64,000 bases of DNA from Actinomadura montaniterrae (GCF_008923365.1 NZ_WBMR01000001.1:218742-282741), one strand, 5' to 3'; positions 35,370 to 43,916 are shown, counted from the first letter of the stretch. A program made the numbers and translations. The notes: generated by a model from the letters alone, not told the origin.

Positions 35370-35889
35370 CGTCACTCCCTGTCATAGATGCCTGCATGTC
35401 CTGTCACGCGGCCCCACCAGCCGCCACTGGCGGCAAGTTCAGCCCTGCGGAGGCCCGCGTGCTGCGGGCCTTACCCACGGTGACCAGGTCAATCCACCCC
35501 TGGAGGCAAACGAGGCCCTTCCTGATCCCACGGCGCCACGCTCCATCGACTCAGGCCGCCACGGCCGTTGCACCGGCCGAACGTGAGTGGGGTGGCCCGA
35601 GCCCGACTCAGCACATCGAGTTGGACCTGTCGTCGGTGTACACCAGCAGTGCTCACGTGGCTGAAATGTCCCAGCCTTGGCGGGAGAGCACGGCCAGAGC
35701 CGAGAGGCTCGCCATTGGGCAGGGCGTACGGGTAGCCGGTGACGAGATGGGCCACGCCCGGCGGGGAGATGATGGGGAAGGCCGGCGCGGTGCTGACGAC
35801 GCTCCCGACGTCCGTGATCATCAGGCGCGTCGCGTTGACGATGCAGAGGCGGTGGGACGGGAGGGCGCGCAGCAGGTGCGGTCAAAACG
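35370..35889. other. 520-bp stretch with no recognised gene
   Basis: A minus-strand frame from about 35821 (MITDVGSVVSTAPAFPIISP, PGVAHLVTGYPYALPNGEPL) looks coding-like at its start but matches no family I know, and then decays. It may be the remnant of a gene cut by the event that truncated the ferredoxin reductase that follows. Confidence 0.35.
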
Positions 35890-36290
35890 GAGGGTTTGCC
35901 CGTGGGCGACGGCGTCCTCGTCGACCCGTGCCTGACCACGTCCGATCCGGCCGTCTACGCGGCCGGAGACGTGGCACGCCTCCCTGCGGGACGTCGCGAA
36001 CACTGGTCAGACGCCCAGGCACAGGGCGCCACCGCCGCGCGGAACATGCTCGGCCGGCGTTCTCCGCACACGGCGCTCCCTTGGTGCCGGTCCGATCAGT
36101 ACGACCTCAAGCTCCGGATCTGTGGACGTCTCGCGGGCGAGCCCGTGGTGTCCGGCGATCTCGCCGGCCGCGACGCGTCGATCCGCTTCGTGCACAGCGG
36201 AGATCTGGTCGGTGCCGTGTGCATGAACCGCCCCCGGGAGCACCGTGAACTCCGGGACCGCATCGAGAAGACCGCGAGCCGCGCACAAGC
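35890..36290 (+). pseudogene. C-terminal fragment of a ferredoxin reductase (FAD-dependent)
   Basis: The frame carries the second FAD motif and C-terminal domain of the rubredoxin/ferredoxin-NAD reductase family: VDPCLTTSDPAVYAAGDVAR, EHWSDAQAQGATAARNMLG, WCRSDQYDLKLRICGRLAGE. The N-terminal FAD- and NAD-binding two thirds are missing. Such reductases normally serve Rieske oxygenases or P450s, none of which is nearby. It is truncated and presumably nonfunctional. Confidence 0.75.
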
Positions 36291-36323
36291 GAGGACCTGC
36301 CGCGCGGGTTCAGGCCCTCGACC

Positions 36324-36944
36324 TCAACTCTCCGGCGTGGGCGGGGTCGTCGCCGTCCGCGACATCGCCGGCGAGGCGGCGAAGAGCGCGCGGACGGCGT
36401 CCCCGACCTGGTCGGCGACCACGCCGGGGGAGGAGGCGTCGAGCTTGCCGTCCAAGTGCAGGAACGCCAGGCCGTGGACCAGGGCCCAGATCGAGGTCGA
36501 CAGGGCGTCCGGATCCGCGTCGGGGAAGGTGCCGTGCACGATGGCGCGCACATACTCCCAGATGGCGATGGTCGCGCTGACCCGCTCCTCGTTGTTCGGG
36601 TCGCAGGGCTCGGCGAACATCACCCGGAACAGCGCCGGATGGTCGAGCGCGAAGCGGACGTAGGCGACGGCGACCGCGGCGAGGTCGTCGGGGGTGGCGG
36701 GCGAGGGGTGAGCGGCGCTGAGGTGCTCGGCGAGTTCGCGGTAGCCCTGCGCGGCGACCGCGGAGACCAGTGCGTCGCGGTCGGCGTAGTGACGGTAGGG
36801 GGCCGTCGCCGACACGCCGGCCCGCCGCGCCACGGCCCGCAGCGAAAGCGCGGCGCTGCCGTCCTCCTCGAGCAGCTCCCGTGCCGCCTGCAGGCAGGCG
36901 GCGCGCAGGTCGCCATGGTGGTAAGAGGCACCTTCGCGCGCCAT
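36324..36944 (-). CDS. TetR-family regulator, likely master of the 19-bp operator regulon
   Basis: The protein has 206 residues. The helix-turn-helix is at about residues 10-55 (YHHGDLRAACLQAARELLEE, LRAVARRAGVSATAPYRHYA), and the C-terminal domain is of the WHG type (YVRFALDHPALFRVMFAEPC, WALVHGLAFLHLDGKLD). A 19-bp site with the regulon consensus lies 43 bp upstream, the only single copy among five promoters, which fits autoregulation. No other regulator gene lies between 31.7 and 40 kb. The ligand may be a carbonyl or quinone compound, given the target genes. Confidence 0.85.
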   Translation of the reverse strand: MAREGASYHHGDLRAACLQAARELLEEDGSAALSLRAVARRAGVSATAPYRHYADRDALVSAVAAQGYRELAEHLSAAHPSPATPDDLAAVAVAYVRFALDHPALFRVMFAEPCDPNNEERVSATIAIWEYVRAIVHGTFPDADPDALSTSIWALVHGLAFLHLDGKLDASSPGVVADQVGDAVRALFAASPAMSRTATTPPTPES

Positions 36945-36986
36945 TGATCACACTCCTCTATCGACGGCGCCTACGCCGATCGGTCG

Positions 36987-37005
36987 ATGTATGCGCCGCG
37001 CACAT
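36987..37005. promoter_or_regulatory. 19-bp regulon operator before the TetR gene
   Basis: ATGTATGCGCCGCGCACAT keeps both ATGT/ACAT arms and the GC core of the consensus. I found no partner site 28 bp away, unlike the other promoters. Confidence 0.7.
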
Positions 37006-37073
37006 GGTAGGCGATGGGCACGCGGGCCCGCGCAGAAGGGCCGACCGGCCGGACGAGCGCGGGCCGCGATGCC

Positions 37074-38669
37074 TCAACGAGAGCCGGCCTTCTTGATCAC
37101 TGTCAGCGCGGTGGTCATGAGGAGGGCCCAGGTCTGGGGTGAAATGCGAGCCGGTGGAGTGAACCCGTGGATGCGCTGGTGGGCGACGGTCTGGGGCTCG
37201 GTGTATTTCAGGATCCCGTCGGCCCCGTGACGGCGGCCGATGCCCGAGTCGCCCATGCCGCCCATCGGTGCGTCGATGCTTCCCCACGCGGCGGCGAAGG
37301 CCTCGTTGACGTTGACGGTGCCGGCGTGGAGGCTGGCGGCCACGGCCCGGCCCCGGGCGCCGTTGCGGGTCCAGACGCTGGCGTTGAGTCCGTAGGGCGT
37401 GCCGTTGGCCCGGGTGATCGCCTCCTCGTCGTCGCGGACGGGGTAGATCGAGACGACGGGCCCGAAGGTCTCGTTGTCGTACAGCGTCATGTCGGGCGTG
37501 ACGTCGGTGAGGATGGTCGGTTCGTAGAAGAGCGGGCCGAGGTCGGGCCGCGCCCTGCCGCCGGCCAGGACGGTGGCGCCCTTGGCGACGGCGTCGTCGA
37601 CGTGCGCGGTGACGGTGTTGAGCTGGGCGGGGGTGGTGAGGCTTCCGACGTCGCTGCTGTAGTCGTAGGCGGCGCCGATGCGGAGCTCATTGGTGCGGGC
37701 GACGAACGCGGCGACGAAGCGGTCGCGGACGGCCTCGGCGACGTAGAGGCGTTCGATGGAGACGCAGAGCTGGCCGGCGGAGGGGAAGCACGCCGCGACG
37801 GCGCCGTCGGCGGCCCGGTCGATGTCGGCGTCCTCGAGGACGAGCATGGCGTTCTTGCCGCCGAGTTCGAGGGAGGAGCCGATGAGGCGTTCGCCGGCGT
37901 CGCGCGCGATCCGGCGGCCGCTGGCGGTGGAGCCGGTGAACATCATGTAGTCGGCACCTGCCATCAGCGCGCCGCCGATGGAACCGCCTCGTCCGATCAC
38001 CATCTGCCACACGCCGGACGGCAGGCCGGCCTCGTGCATCAGGTCGAGTGCCCACAGCGCGGTGAGCGCGGTCTGGGTGTCGGGCTTCTGGACGACGGCG
38101 TTGCCGGCCATGAGCGCTGGGACGGCGTCGCCGGCGGCCATGCTGAGGGGGTAGTTCCAGGGCGAGATGACCGCGACGACGCCCTTCGGGTGGCGCAGTT
38201 CGGTGGTGCGGGTCAGTACCGGGATCGCGCCGCGGCGCCGCTTGGGCCCAAGGAGCCGGGCGGCGCTGCGCGCGTAGTATCGGGCGGTGATCGCGATGTC
38301 GGTCACCTCGAGGAACGCGTCGCGGCGGGTCTTGCCGCTCTCGGCCTGCATCAGGTCCAGCGCCTCGTCCTGGCGGGCGAGGACGAGGTCGTGGAAACGC
38401 AGCAGGATCTTCTTGCGCTCGCGGACGGACATGCCGGCCCAGTCCCGCTGGGCGGTGCGGGCGCGCGCGAAGGCGCTCTCGACGTCTGCGGGCGTCGAGA
38501 CCGGCAGGTCGGCCAGCGGCGTCCCGGTGTAGGGCGCGCTGGTGGTGATCCGTGCGGCGTTCGCCGCGGCGGTGACCCGCCGGGCCAGCCGCTTGACGAG
38601 GGCCGGGGTCAGCGACGGCGGCAGTGGGCTGGGCACGACGGGCGCCGGGCCGGCGTGATGGGTGGCCAT
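37074..38669 (-). CDS. NAD(P)-dependent aldehyde dehydrogenase (succinate-semialdehyde-type)
   Basis: The 531-residue protein has all ALDH landmarks: ISPWNYPLSMAAGDAVPALM, the cofactor motif FTGSTASGRRIARDAGERL, general base Glu in SSLELGGKNAML, catalytic Cys in AGQLCVSIERLYV, and NETFGPVVSIYPV. The closest type is the succinic semialdehyde or coniferyl aldehyde dehydrogenase group. AAGGAG lies at proper spacing before the ATG at 38669. It follows the decarboxylase-like gene by 15 bp in one operon behind operators E and F. Confidence 0.92.
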   Translation of the reverse strand: MATHHAGPAPVVPSPLPPSLTPALVKRLARRVTAAANAARITTSAPYTGTPLADLPVSTPADVESAFARARTAQRDWAGMSVRERKKILLRFHDLVLARQDEALDLMQAESGKTRRDAFLEVTDIAITARYYARSAARLLGPKRRRGAIPVLTRTTELRHPKGVVAVISPWNYPLSMAAGDAVPALMAGNAVVQKPDTQTALTALWALDLMHEAGLPSGVWQMVIGRGGSIGGALMAGADYMMFTGSTASGRRIARDAGERLIGSSLELGGKNAMLVLEDADIDRAADGAVAACFPSAGQLCVSIERLYVAEAVRDRFVAAFVARTNELRIGAAYDYSSDVGSLTTPAQLNTVTAHVDDAVAKGATVLAGGRARPDLGPLFYEPTILTDVTPDMTLYDNETFGPVVSIYPVRDDEEAITRANGTPYGLNASVWTRNGARGRAVAASLHAGTVNVNEAFAAAWGSIDAPMGGMGDSGIGRRHGADGILKYTEPQTVAHQRIHGFTPPARISPQTWALLMTTALTVIKKAGSR

Positions 38670-38684
38670 GGCAGGGCTCCTTGT

Positions 38685-39602
38685 TCAGTTTCGGTCAGGG
38701 ACCGAGGTGGGGACCGGCATGTGCAGGGCGAGTTGGCCTTCGGTGACGACGTCGAGCTGGACGCTCTTGATGGGCTTGAGCGATCGCAGGTCGTCGGCCA
38801 AGCGGCCTTCGCCGACCTGGAGAGCGGCGCCGCGCGGGAAGTGCGCGGTTCCGGCGGCGAGCACGTTGGTCTGGCTCAGCGTCGAGTGCCACGCGCCGTT
38901 GATCGTCGTGTACGAGGTCAGGGTGGAGACGCGCCGGCCGCTGGGGTAACGGGTCTGGGCAGGTGTCGGCGCCGAGAACGCCAGGTCGGTTCCGCCGGTG
39001 TCGTTGGCGACGCGCGCCGCCGTCCGATCGCCGTCGATGTCGACATCGAGTTCGGTGACCCACTTGGGGAAGCCGTAGCCGTCGTGGCCGCGGACCTGGG
39101 CGATGTCGGTGCTCACCGGCAACGACAGCACATAGGAATCGAGGTTCTCGTTCTTGAGGGCGGCAAGGAGGTCGACGAACCCGAGCCGGCCGTGCCGGGC
39201 CGGTCGCACGGCGATGCCGACGGCGGCCTCGGTGTAGAAGTCGATGTCGCAGACGTCGTAGCGGAAGAACATGACCGAGACCAGCCCGAGACCCGGCGCG
39301 ATCTCCAGCGGCGCCAACTCCACGGGCAGTCGGGCACGGATCGCACGGGAACGGGCGAGCATCGTCAGCCGGGCGGTCGAGATGCGGTAGTAGAAGTTCG
39401 GGCTGAGTGTGGCGCCGATCGACGAATCGACCCTGGTCTTGGGCATCCGCCGGAAGAAGTCCACGCCGCTGACGCGGGGATCGCGGGCGACCTCGTCGAG
39501 GTCGGTGGCCATCCGGTACCGGTCGTAGAGGCCGTCCTTGGGGACCGGGACCCTGCGGCCGCCGAGTTCGACCTCGACCACGTCCTGCTGGGTTGACGAC
39601 AT
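38685..39602 (-). CDS. acetoacetate decarboxylase-family protein, paralogue 2
   Basis: The 305-residue paralogue of the protein at 33315-34232 has the same length and about four of five residues identical, including MFFRYDVCDIDFYTEAAVG and YGFPKWVTELDVDID. As there, only the first Lys of the family's P-K-K is present. AGGAG stands 6 bases before the ATG at 39602. It is the first gene of an operon with the aldehyde dehydrogenase and has operators E and F directly upstream, which paralogue 1 lacks. The pair suggests duplication with different control. Confidence 0.87.
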   Translation of the reverse strand: MSSTQQDVVEVELGGRRVPVPKDGLYDRYRMATDLDEVARDPRVSGVDFFRRMPKTRVDSSIGATLSPNFYYRISTARLTMLARSRAIRARLPVELAPLEIAPGLGLVSVMFFRYDVCDIDFYTEAAVGIAVRPARHGRLGFVDLLAALKNENLDSYVLSLPVSTDIAQVRGHDGYGFPKWVTELDVDIDGDRTAARVANDTGGTDLAFSAPTPAQTRYPSGRRVSTLTSYTTINGAWHSTLSQTNVLAAGTAHFPRGAALQVGEGRLADDLRSLKPIKSVQLDVVTEGQLALHMPVPTSVPDRN

Positions 39603-39620
39603 CGGGAGCTCCTCACGCTG

Positions 39621-39639
39621 ATGTTAGCAATGCATACAT
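39621..39639. promoter_or_regulatory. 19-bp regulon operator E (decarboxylase-like/ALDH side)
   Basis: ATGTTAGCAATGCATACAT fits the regulon consensus and lies 18 bp before the start codon of the decarboxylase-like gene. Confidence 0.75.
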
Positions 39640-39653
39640 GAGGCTATCCGGCA

Positions 39654-39672
39654 ATGTAAGCACCGTCAACAA
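39654..39672. promoter_or_regulatory. 19-bp regulon operator F (degenerate)
   Basis: ATGTAAGCACCGTCAACAA keeps the left arm and core, with a one-base change at the right end. The centre distance to operator E is 33 bp rather than 28 bp. Confidence 0.55.
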
Positions 39673-39727
39673 CGTGGCTCGCGAGTGCTGCGGCGCCGGC
39701 AAAGAGCGTGGCCGGCGCCCAGGATCA

Positions 39728-39746
39728 ATGTTGACACTGCACACTC
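39728..39746. promoter_or_regulatory. 19-bp regulon operator G (DJ-1 side)
   Basis: ATGTTGACACTGCACACTC has a strong left arm and a weaker right arm. It nearly equals operator B read on the other strand. Confidence 0.65.
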
Positions 39747-39755
39747 CCCGGCCTA

Positions 39756-39774
39756 ATGTGGATGGTGTAAACAT
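39756..39774. promoter_or_regulatory. 19-bp regulon operator H (DJ-1 side)
   Basis: ATGTGGATGGTGTAAACAT lies 28 bp, centre to centre, from operator G and about 135 bp before the DJ-1/PfpI start. Confidence 0.7.
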
Positions 39775-39908
39775 TGAGTGCCGAGGTATCCGGATGACGG
39801 TCGCCACGGCCGTGACCTTCACGATCGGCAGACGGTCGTCCAGCCGCGGCTCTTGGCCTCTCAGCCGGATCGTCGGTGGAGCCGGCGCTACCGGAGGGAG
39901 ACAGGGAG

Positions 39909-40619
39909 ATGACCAAGGCTCTCTTCGTGGTGTCCGCAGCCGATCGGTGGACGCTGCGGGACGGAGCGGTGCACCCGTCGGGCTACTGGGGTGAGGAACT
40001 GGCGGTGCCGCACAAGATCTTCACCCAGGCCGGATGGGAGATCACGATCGCGACCCCGGGCGGCAAAGCGCCGACGCTGGACCGGCTCAGCATGTCCCGC
40101 ACCGCCGGCAGGCCGTCCAAGCTGCGCGAGGTGGCACGCTACCTGGACTCGATCCAGACCGAACTGGACAGCCCCAGGACACTCGAGGAGATCGACCCGG
40201 ACGAGTTCGATGTGGTCTTCTACCCCGGCGGGCACGGCCCTATGGAGGACCTGGCCTATGACCCGGTCTCGGGCGCACTGCTGACCCGCGTCCTTCACTC
40301 CGGCAAGCCGCTGGCGCTGCTGTGCCACGCACCGGCCGCGGCGTTCGCAGCCAAGAACCAGGACGGATCGTGGCCGTTCACCGGCTACCGGATGACGGGC
40401 CTGTCCAACCTGGAGGAGAAGTTCAACAGCTTCGGCCGCAAGGCCATCTGGCTACTGGAGGACCGCTTGCGCGAGAGCGGCGCGGACTACGTCAAGGCGC
40501 GCCTGCCGCTGCGACCGTTCATCGTGGTCGACCGCAACCTGTACACCGGACAGAACCCCGCCTCCTCTGAGCGGCTCGCTGCCCGCCTCGTGAACGACCT
40601 CACCTCGCAGCCCCGCTGA
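39909..40619 (+). CDS. DJ-1/PfpI-family protein (Hsp31-like class I glutamine amidotransferase fold)
   Basis: The 236-residue protein has the DJ-1/PfpI fold: FVVSAADRWTLRDGAVHPSG, FYPGGHGPMEDLAYDP with the conserved acid region, and the nucleophile elbow ALLCHAPAAAFAA with Cys followed by His. Hsp31-type members degrade methylglyoxal or repair glycated molecules. GGGAGACAGGGAG precedes the ATG at 39909. Its promoter carries operators G and H. With OYE, quinone reductase and ALDH in the same regulon, a role against reactive carbonyls is a reasonable inference. Confidence 0.88.
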   Translation: MTKALFVVSAADRWTLRDGAVHPSGYWGEELAVPHKIFTQAGWEITIATPGGKAPTLDRLSMSRTAGRPSKLREVARYLDSIQTELDSPRTLEEIDPDEFDVVFYPGGHGPMEDLAYDPVSGALLTRVLHSGKPLALLCHAPAAAFAAKNQDGSWPFTGYRMTGLSNLEEKFNSFGRKAIWLLEDRLRESGADYVKARLPLRPFIVVDRNLYTGQNPASSERLAARLVNDLTSQPR

Positions 40620-40722
40620 GCACCGCCCGCCGCACGCTCCAGCCGGGGCCTGATCCCTTCGTCCTTCCGCGCAATTCCGTGCCGCCATGTCGGCGTGAAC
40701 GTCCCGAGGGAGAGCACAGCCC

Positions 40723-41829
40723 ATGACCGGCCGCATCATCCTGCTCGGCGCCACCGGCTACACCGGTGACCTGGTCCTGGCCGCCCTTCTGCGCCGCGGA
40801 GTGGAACCGACCATCGCCGGACGCAACGCCGCCGCGGTGACGGCCCTCGCCGAGCGTTCAGGCGGGCTCGACCACGTGATCGTGGACGCCACCGAGCCCG
40901 CCGGCCTGCAGGAGCATCTGCAGCGCGGCGACGTCCTGATCACCACCGTCGGCCCGTTCGAGCGCTTCGGCTACCCCGTCGCGCAGGCCGCCGCCGACGC
41001 CGGCGCCCACTACATCGACTCCACCGGCGAGGTCGGTTTCGTCCGCACCCTGCGCGACCGGCACCACGAGCGTGCGCGTGACACGGGCGCGGTGATGCTG
41101 CCCGCCTTCGGCTACGACTACGTCCCCGGCGTCCTGGCCGGAACGCTCGCCGCCCTGGAAGCGGGCGACGCTGCACGCGCGCTCCGCATCGGCTACTTCG
41201 CCAGCGGCCCGCTCTGGCGCGGGATCAGCGGCGGCACCCGCGCCACCATGCGCGACGGCCTGACGCTTCCCTCGCCGCGCTGGTACCGGAACCGGCTGGT
41301 CGAGGAGCGCACCGCCTCCCGCGTCCACGGCTTCACCGTCGGAGGCCGCCGCAAGTCCGCATTCCTTGTCTCCGGCACCGAGGTGCTGTTCCTGCCCGAG
41401 GCATTTCCGGGCCTGGAGGAGGTCTCGGTCTATAACGGGTGGTTCCCCGCGCTCAGCCGCCCGCTCTCGCTCATCTCGGGTCTCGCCAACACCGCCGTGC
41501 GCCTGCCCGCGGGCCGTCGATTGACCGACGTCCTTTCGCGCCCGCTCCTGCTCGGCCCTTCCGGCGGTCCTGACGCCGAAATGCGCGCCCGTATCCCGTC
41601 CCATGTCGTCGCTGTCGCCTCGAGCGGCGCCCCGGGCAGTCGGCCCCTCGCCGAGGTCCACCTCCAGGGATCCAACCCCTACAGCCTGACCGGCGAACTC
41701 ATCGCCTGGGCCGCCCACCACATCACCACCCACCCCGACCTCACCCCGGGAGTGGTCGGCCCCATCGAGGCCTTCGGTCTCGAAACGTTCCGCCGGGCCT
41801 GCACCGAGTTGGGACTCACCGTCGTCTGA
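40723..41829 (+). CDS. saccharopine dehydrogenase-like / trans-acting enoyl reductase-family protein
   Basis: The 368-residue protein starts with a Rossmann fold (IILLGATGYTGDLVLAALLR) followed by ITTVGPFERFGYPVAQAAAD and the conserved HYIDSTGEVGFV. It belongs to the group that includes mycobacterial trans-acting enoyl reductases and fungal saccharopine reductase-like proteins; substrates are mostly unknown. GAGGGAGAG precedes the ATG. It lies 104 bp after the DJ-1 gene on the same strand and may be cotranscribed. A second member of the family is encoded at 44558-45628. Confidence 0.82.
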   Translation: MTGRIILLGATGYTGDLVLAALLRRGVEPTIAGRNAAAVTALAERSGGLDHVIVDATEPAGLQEHLQRGDVLITTVGPFERFGYPVAQAAADAGAHYIDSTGEVGFVRTLRDRHHERARDTGAVMLPAFGYDYVPGVLAGTLAALEAGDAARALRIGYFASGPLWRGISGGTRATMRDGLTLPSPRWYRNRLVEERTASRVHGFTVGGRRKSAFLVSGTEVLFLPEAFPGLEEVSVYNGWFPALSRPLSLISGLANTAVRLPAGRRLTDVLSRPLLLGPSGGPDAEMRARIPSHVVAVASSGAPGSRPLAEVHLQGSNPYSLTGELIAWAAHHITTHPDLTPGVVGPIEAFGLETFRRACTELGLTVV

Positions 41830-41964
41830 GCCCCGCCCGGCGGCGGCACGGCGGTCACTGCTAACGGCAGCACCGATCGCAGTGACGACATCCGCAAACA
41901 CGTCGAGGCCGTCGTCGCCGAATGGAAGAAGCGAGACCAGGCGGGATGATGTTCTCAAGGGGCG

Positions 41965-42454
41965 GCCGGAACAGCGCAAACGCCGCTCCTCGCCTTGGCG
42001 CCGTCCGCCTGGCTCCGAAGCCAGGGGTGCAGGAGCAGCGGGGCCCGTACCGCTGGAAGGTGTTGGAGTGCAGCCCCGGCGTGGTCTGGGCGCGCTGCCA
42101 GTCCGGGGCGTCGGCCAGGGCGGGCGGCCGATGCTCGATGGCGGCCTAGTGGTCTTGGGCGCTGGTGCAGAGCGCGTAGTTCAGCACCTGGCTGCCGTCC
42201 AGGCTGCAGTAGAAGTGCGCGGCGATCAGCCAGTCGGCGGGCGGCAGGCCCGCTCCGGCACTGAACAGATCGTCGATCAGCGCCCGGGCGCGGCCCAGGT
42301 CGGGTTCGTCGAAGACGCGGGTGACCAGCACCGCCCAGGGCCTCGGCCACGCGATCCGGACCGGGCCGGACGTCGCTCTCCAGATGCCTTCTCGGTCCAG
42401 GGTGATCGACCAGTCCGGAAAGAGGTGCTGCAGTAGTAGCGACGTGACGTTCAT
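41965..42454 (-). pseudogene. gene of unknown family with in-frame TAG stop
   Basis: From the ATG at 42454, with GAGGAGACG upstream, the frame reads MNVTSLLLQHLFPDWSITLD through ADWLIAAHFYCSLDGSQVLN to a TAG at 42146. In the same frame beyond the stop, coding-like sequence continues (AAIEHRPPALADAPDWQRAQ, TTPGLHSNTFQRYGPRCS). A single change at the TAG would give one protein of roughly 160 residues. The phrase on the Cys-rich tail and on monooxygenase-like motifs reminds me of antibiotic-biosynthesis-monooxygenase domain proteins, but this is weak. It is a broken gene, or a 102-residue protein with a readable tail. Confidence 0.5.
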
Positions 42455-42461
42455 CGTCTCC

Positions 42462-43123
42462 TCACACGCGGGACCCGCCCTTGTCCCTCTGGGGCACGTA
42501 CTTGTAGATGGTGGAGCGGCTGGCGCCCAGGAGGCGGGCGATGGGGGAGACGGTCGCGTCGGGCTGGGTGAGCAGCGCGCGGGCGTGTCGGATCTGCTCG
42601 GGCGTTATGGAGGCGGCCGGCCGAGGCGGACGCCGCGGGCCTTGGCAGCGGCCAGGCCCTCGTGGGTGCCTTCGATGATGAGTTCGCGGATCAACTCGCG
42701 AGGGCGGCGAACACGTAGAAGACCAGGCGGCCGTCCGGCGTGGTGATGTCGAGGGCCTCTTTCAGGGATCGGAACCCGACGCCGCAGCGGCGCAGGTCGG
42801 CGACGATCGTGATGAGGGCCCGCAGGGAGCGGGCGAGCCGGTCCAGCGAGGGAGCGGCCAGGGTGTCGCCGGGCCGCAGGCAGATAGCGCCTGGCGAGTT
42901 CTTCGCGCTCGGCGTCCTTGCCGGACTTCTTATCGGCGAAGATCCGGATGCAGCTCGCGGCCTTAAAGGCCAGGGGCTGGCGGTCGAGTCGCTGGTCTTT
43001 GGTGGAGACCCGGGCGTATCCGACGAGCGCGCCGGTGAGGATCGCGGGCTCGGCGCCGAGAAGATCGTCGGCGGCCTGGCGGATCACCGCGGAAGGCGGG
43101 GCATCGCCCGGGAACGTCGTCAC
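42462..43123 (-). pseudogene. serine resolvase/invertase, multiple frameshifts
   Basis: The N-terminal catalytic part reads ALVGYARVSTKDQRLDRQ, with the nucleophile Ser in RVST. A frame change follows near the middle, then RELIRELIIEGTHEGLAAAK and ARGVRLGRP. Another shift leads to the C-terminal Hin-type helix-turn-helix (TPEQIRHARALLTQPDATVS, PIARLLGASRSTIYKYVPQR), ending at 42462. All domains of a small resolvase are present but not in one frame. It lies 8 bp before the unknown gene at 41965-42454 and may have been part of a lost transposon. Confidence 0.8.
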
Positions 43124-43234
43124 AACTGGAAAGTGCAGGAAAAACGGTGCTGTCGGTGTTGTTGAACACCCGAAGTTCTCAACGCGTTTTACCGACAGAT
43201 TTCCGGGGCGCTCGGGCAGTGAAGAGGACTGCGC

Positions 43235-43274
43235 GTGGGGTGTCGAAGAATCGAACGATTCTCAGACACCCCAC
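43235..43274. repeat. 40-nt near-perfect palindrome
   Basis: The outer arms GTGGGGTGTC and GACACCCCAC are perfect complements. The inner arms AAGAATCG and CGATTCT continue the stem with a one-base slip, around a two-base centre. It lies between the resolvase remnant and the 3' end of a TetR gene. There is no T-run in either direction, so a plain terminator is not the only reading. Confidence 0.6.
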
Positions 43275-43345
43275 CCAGGGTGGAGGCGTCGCCGCCGCTC
43301 GCCGTTGCGATGCCGGCCAGCGTGGTGCGGTGAGATGGCTTCCGG

Positions 43346-43909
43346 TCAGGTTCGGGTCGGCGCGGTGGTGAGCCTGTGGACGAGGAGGTCGATCACGGCT
43401 CGTTTGCCGGCATCGTCGGGCCGGTGGGTGAGGAGGCCTTCGATGACGAAGGTGCCGATCGCGGTCATGGCGGGGAGGTCGGCTTCGGCGGCGCCGGCTT
43501 TGCGGAGGTCGTCGGCGACCAGGGTGTCGGCGAGTTGGTGGAAGCCGGTGTGCCAGGCGTGGACGGCGGGTGAGGCCGGGGCGCGGGTGTGGACGGTGTT
43601 GACGAGGCCGTGCAGCCGTTCGAGCTGGTCGAGGGCCCACAGGAGTCGGTCGCCGAGCGGCCGGTCGGCGATGGTCGTGTACTGGGCGAGGGCTTCGGCC
43701 AGCAGGCGGTCCAGGACGGCGACGAGCAGGTCGTCCTTGTCGCGGAAGTACCAGTAGATCGTGTTGACGGTGACGCCGGCGCTCTTGGCGATCTGGCCCA
43801 TGGACGCCGACTCGTAGCCGTCGTCGATGAACAGCCGCTGGGCGGCGGCGAGGATCTCCTCGCGTTTCTCCTCGCGGTCTTGGGGGCGTCGGTTCCGGGG
43901 CACCCCCAC
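43346..43909 (-). CDS. TetR-family regulator of the 43.9-46.4 kb operon
   Basis: The protein has 187 residues. The helix-turn-helix is REEILAAAQRLFIDDGYESA followed by MGQIAKSAGVTVNTIYWYFR, and the C-terminal domain resembles TetR_C types with a long helical bundle. GTG codons at 43909 and 43903 are both possible starts. It is divergent from a three-gene operon. Two 17-bp CTTGA-N7-TCAAG palindromes in the 73-bp gap are its probable operators, so it should repress both itself and the operon. Confidence 0.87.
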   Translation of the reverse strand: MGVPRNRRPQDREEKREEILAAAQRLFIDDGYESASMGQIAKSAGVTVNTIYWYFRDKDDLLVAVLDRLLAEALAQYTTIADRPLGDRLLWALDQLERLHGLVNTVHTRAPASPAVHAWHTGFHQLADTLVADDLRKAGAAEADLPAMTAIGTFVIEGLLTHRPDDAGKRAVIDLLVHRLTTAPTRT

Positions 43910-43916
43910 ACCCTAT

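Noticed and set aside
35376..35430. Copy of the 19-bp operator before the HSL esterase
   Set aside because: ATGCCTGCATGTC resembles the core, but the arm spacing is wrong and one arm is missing.
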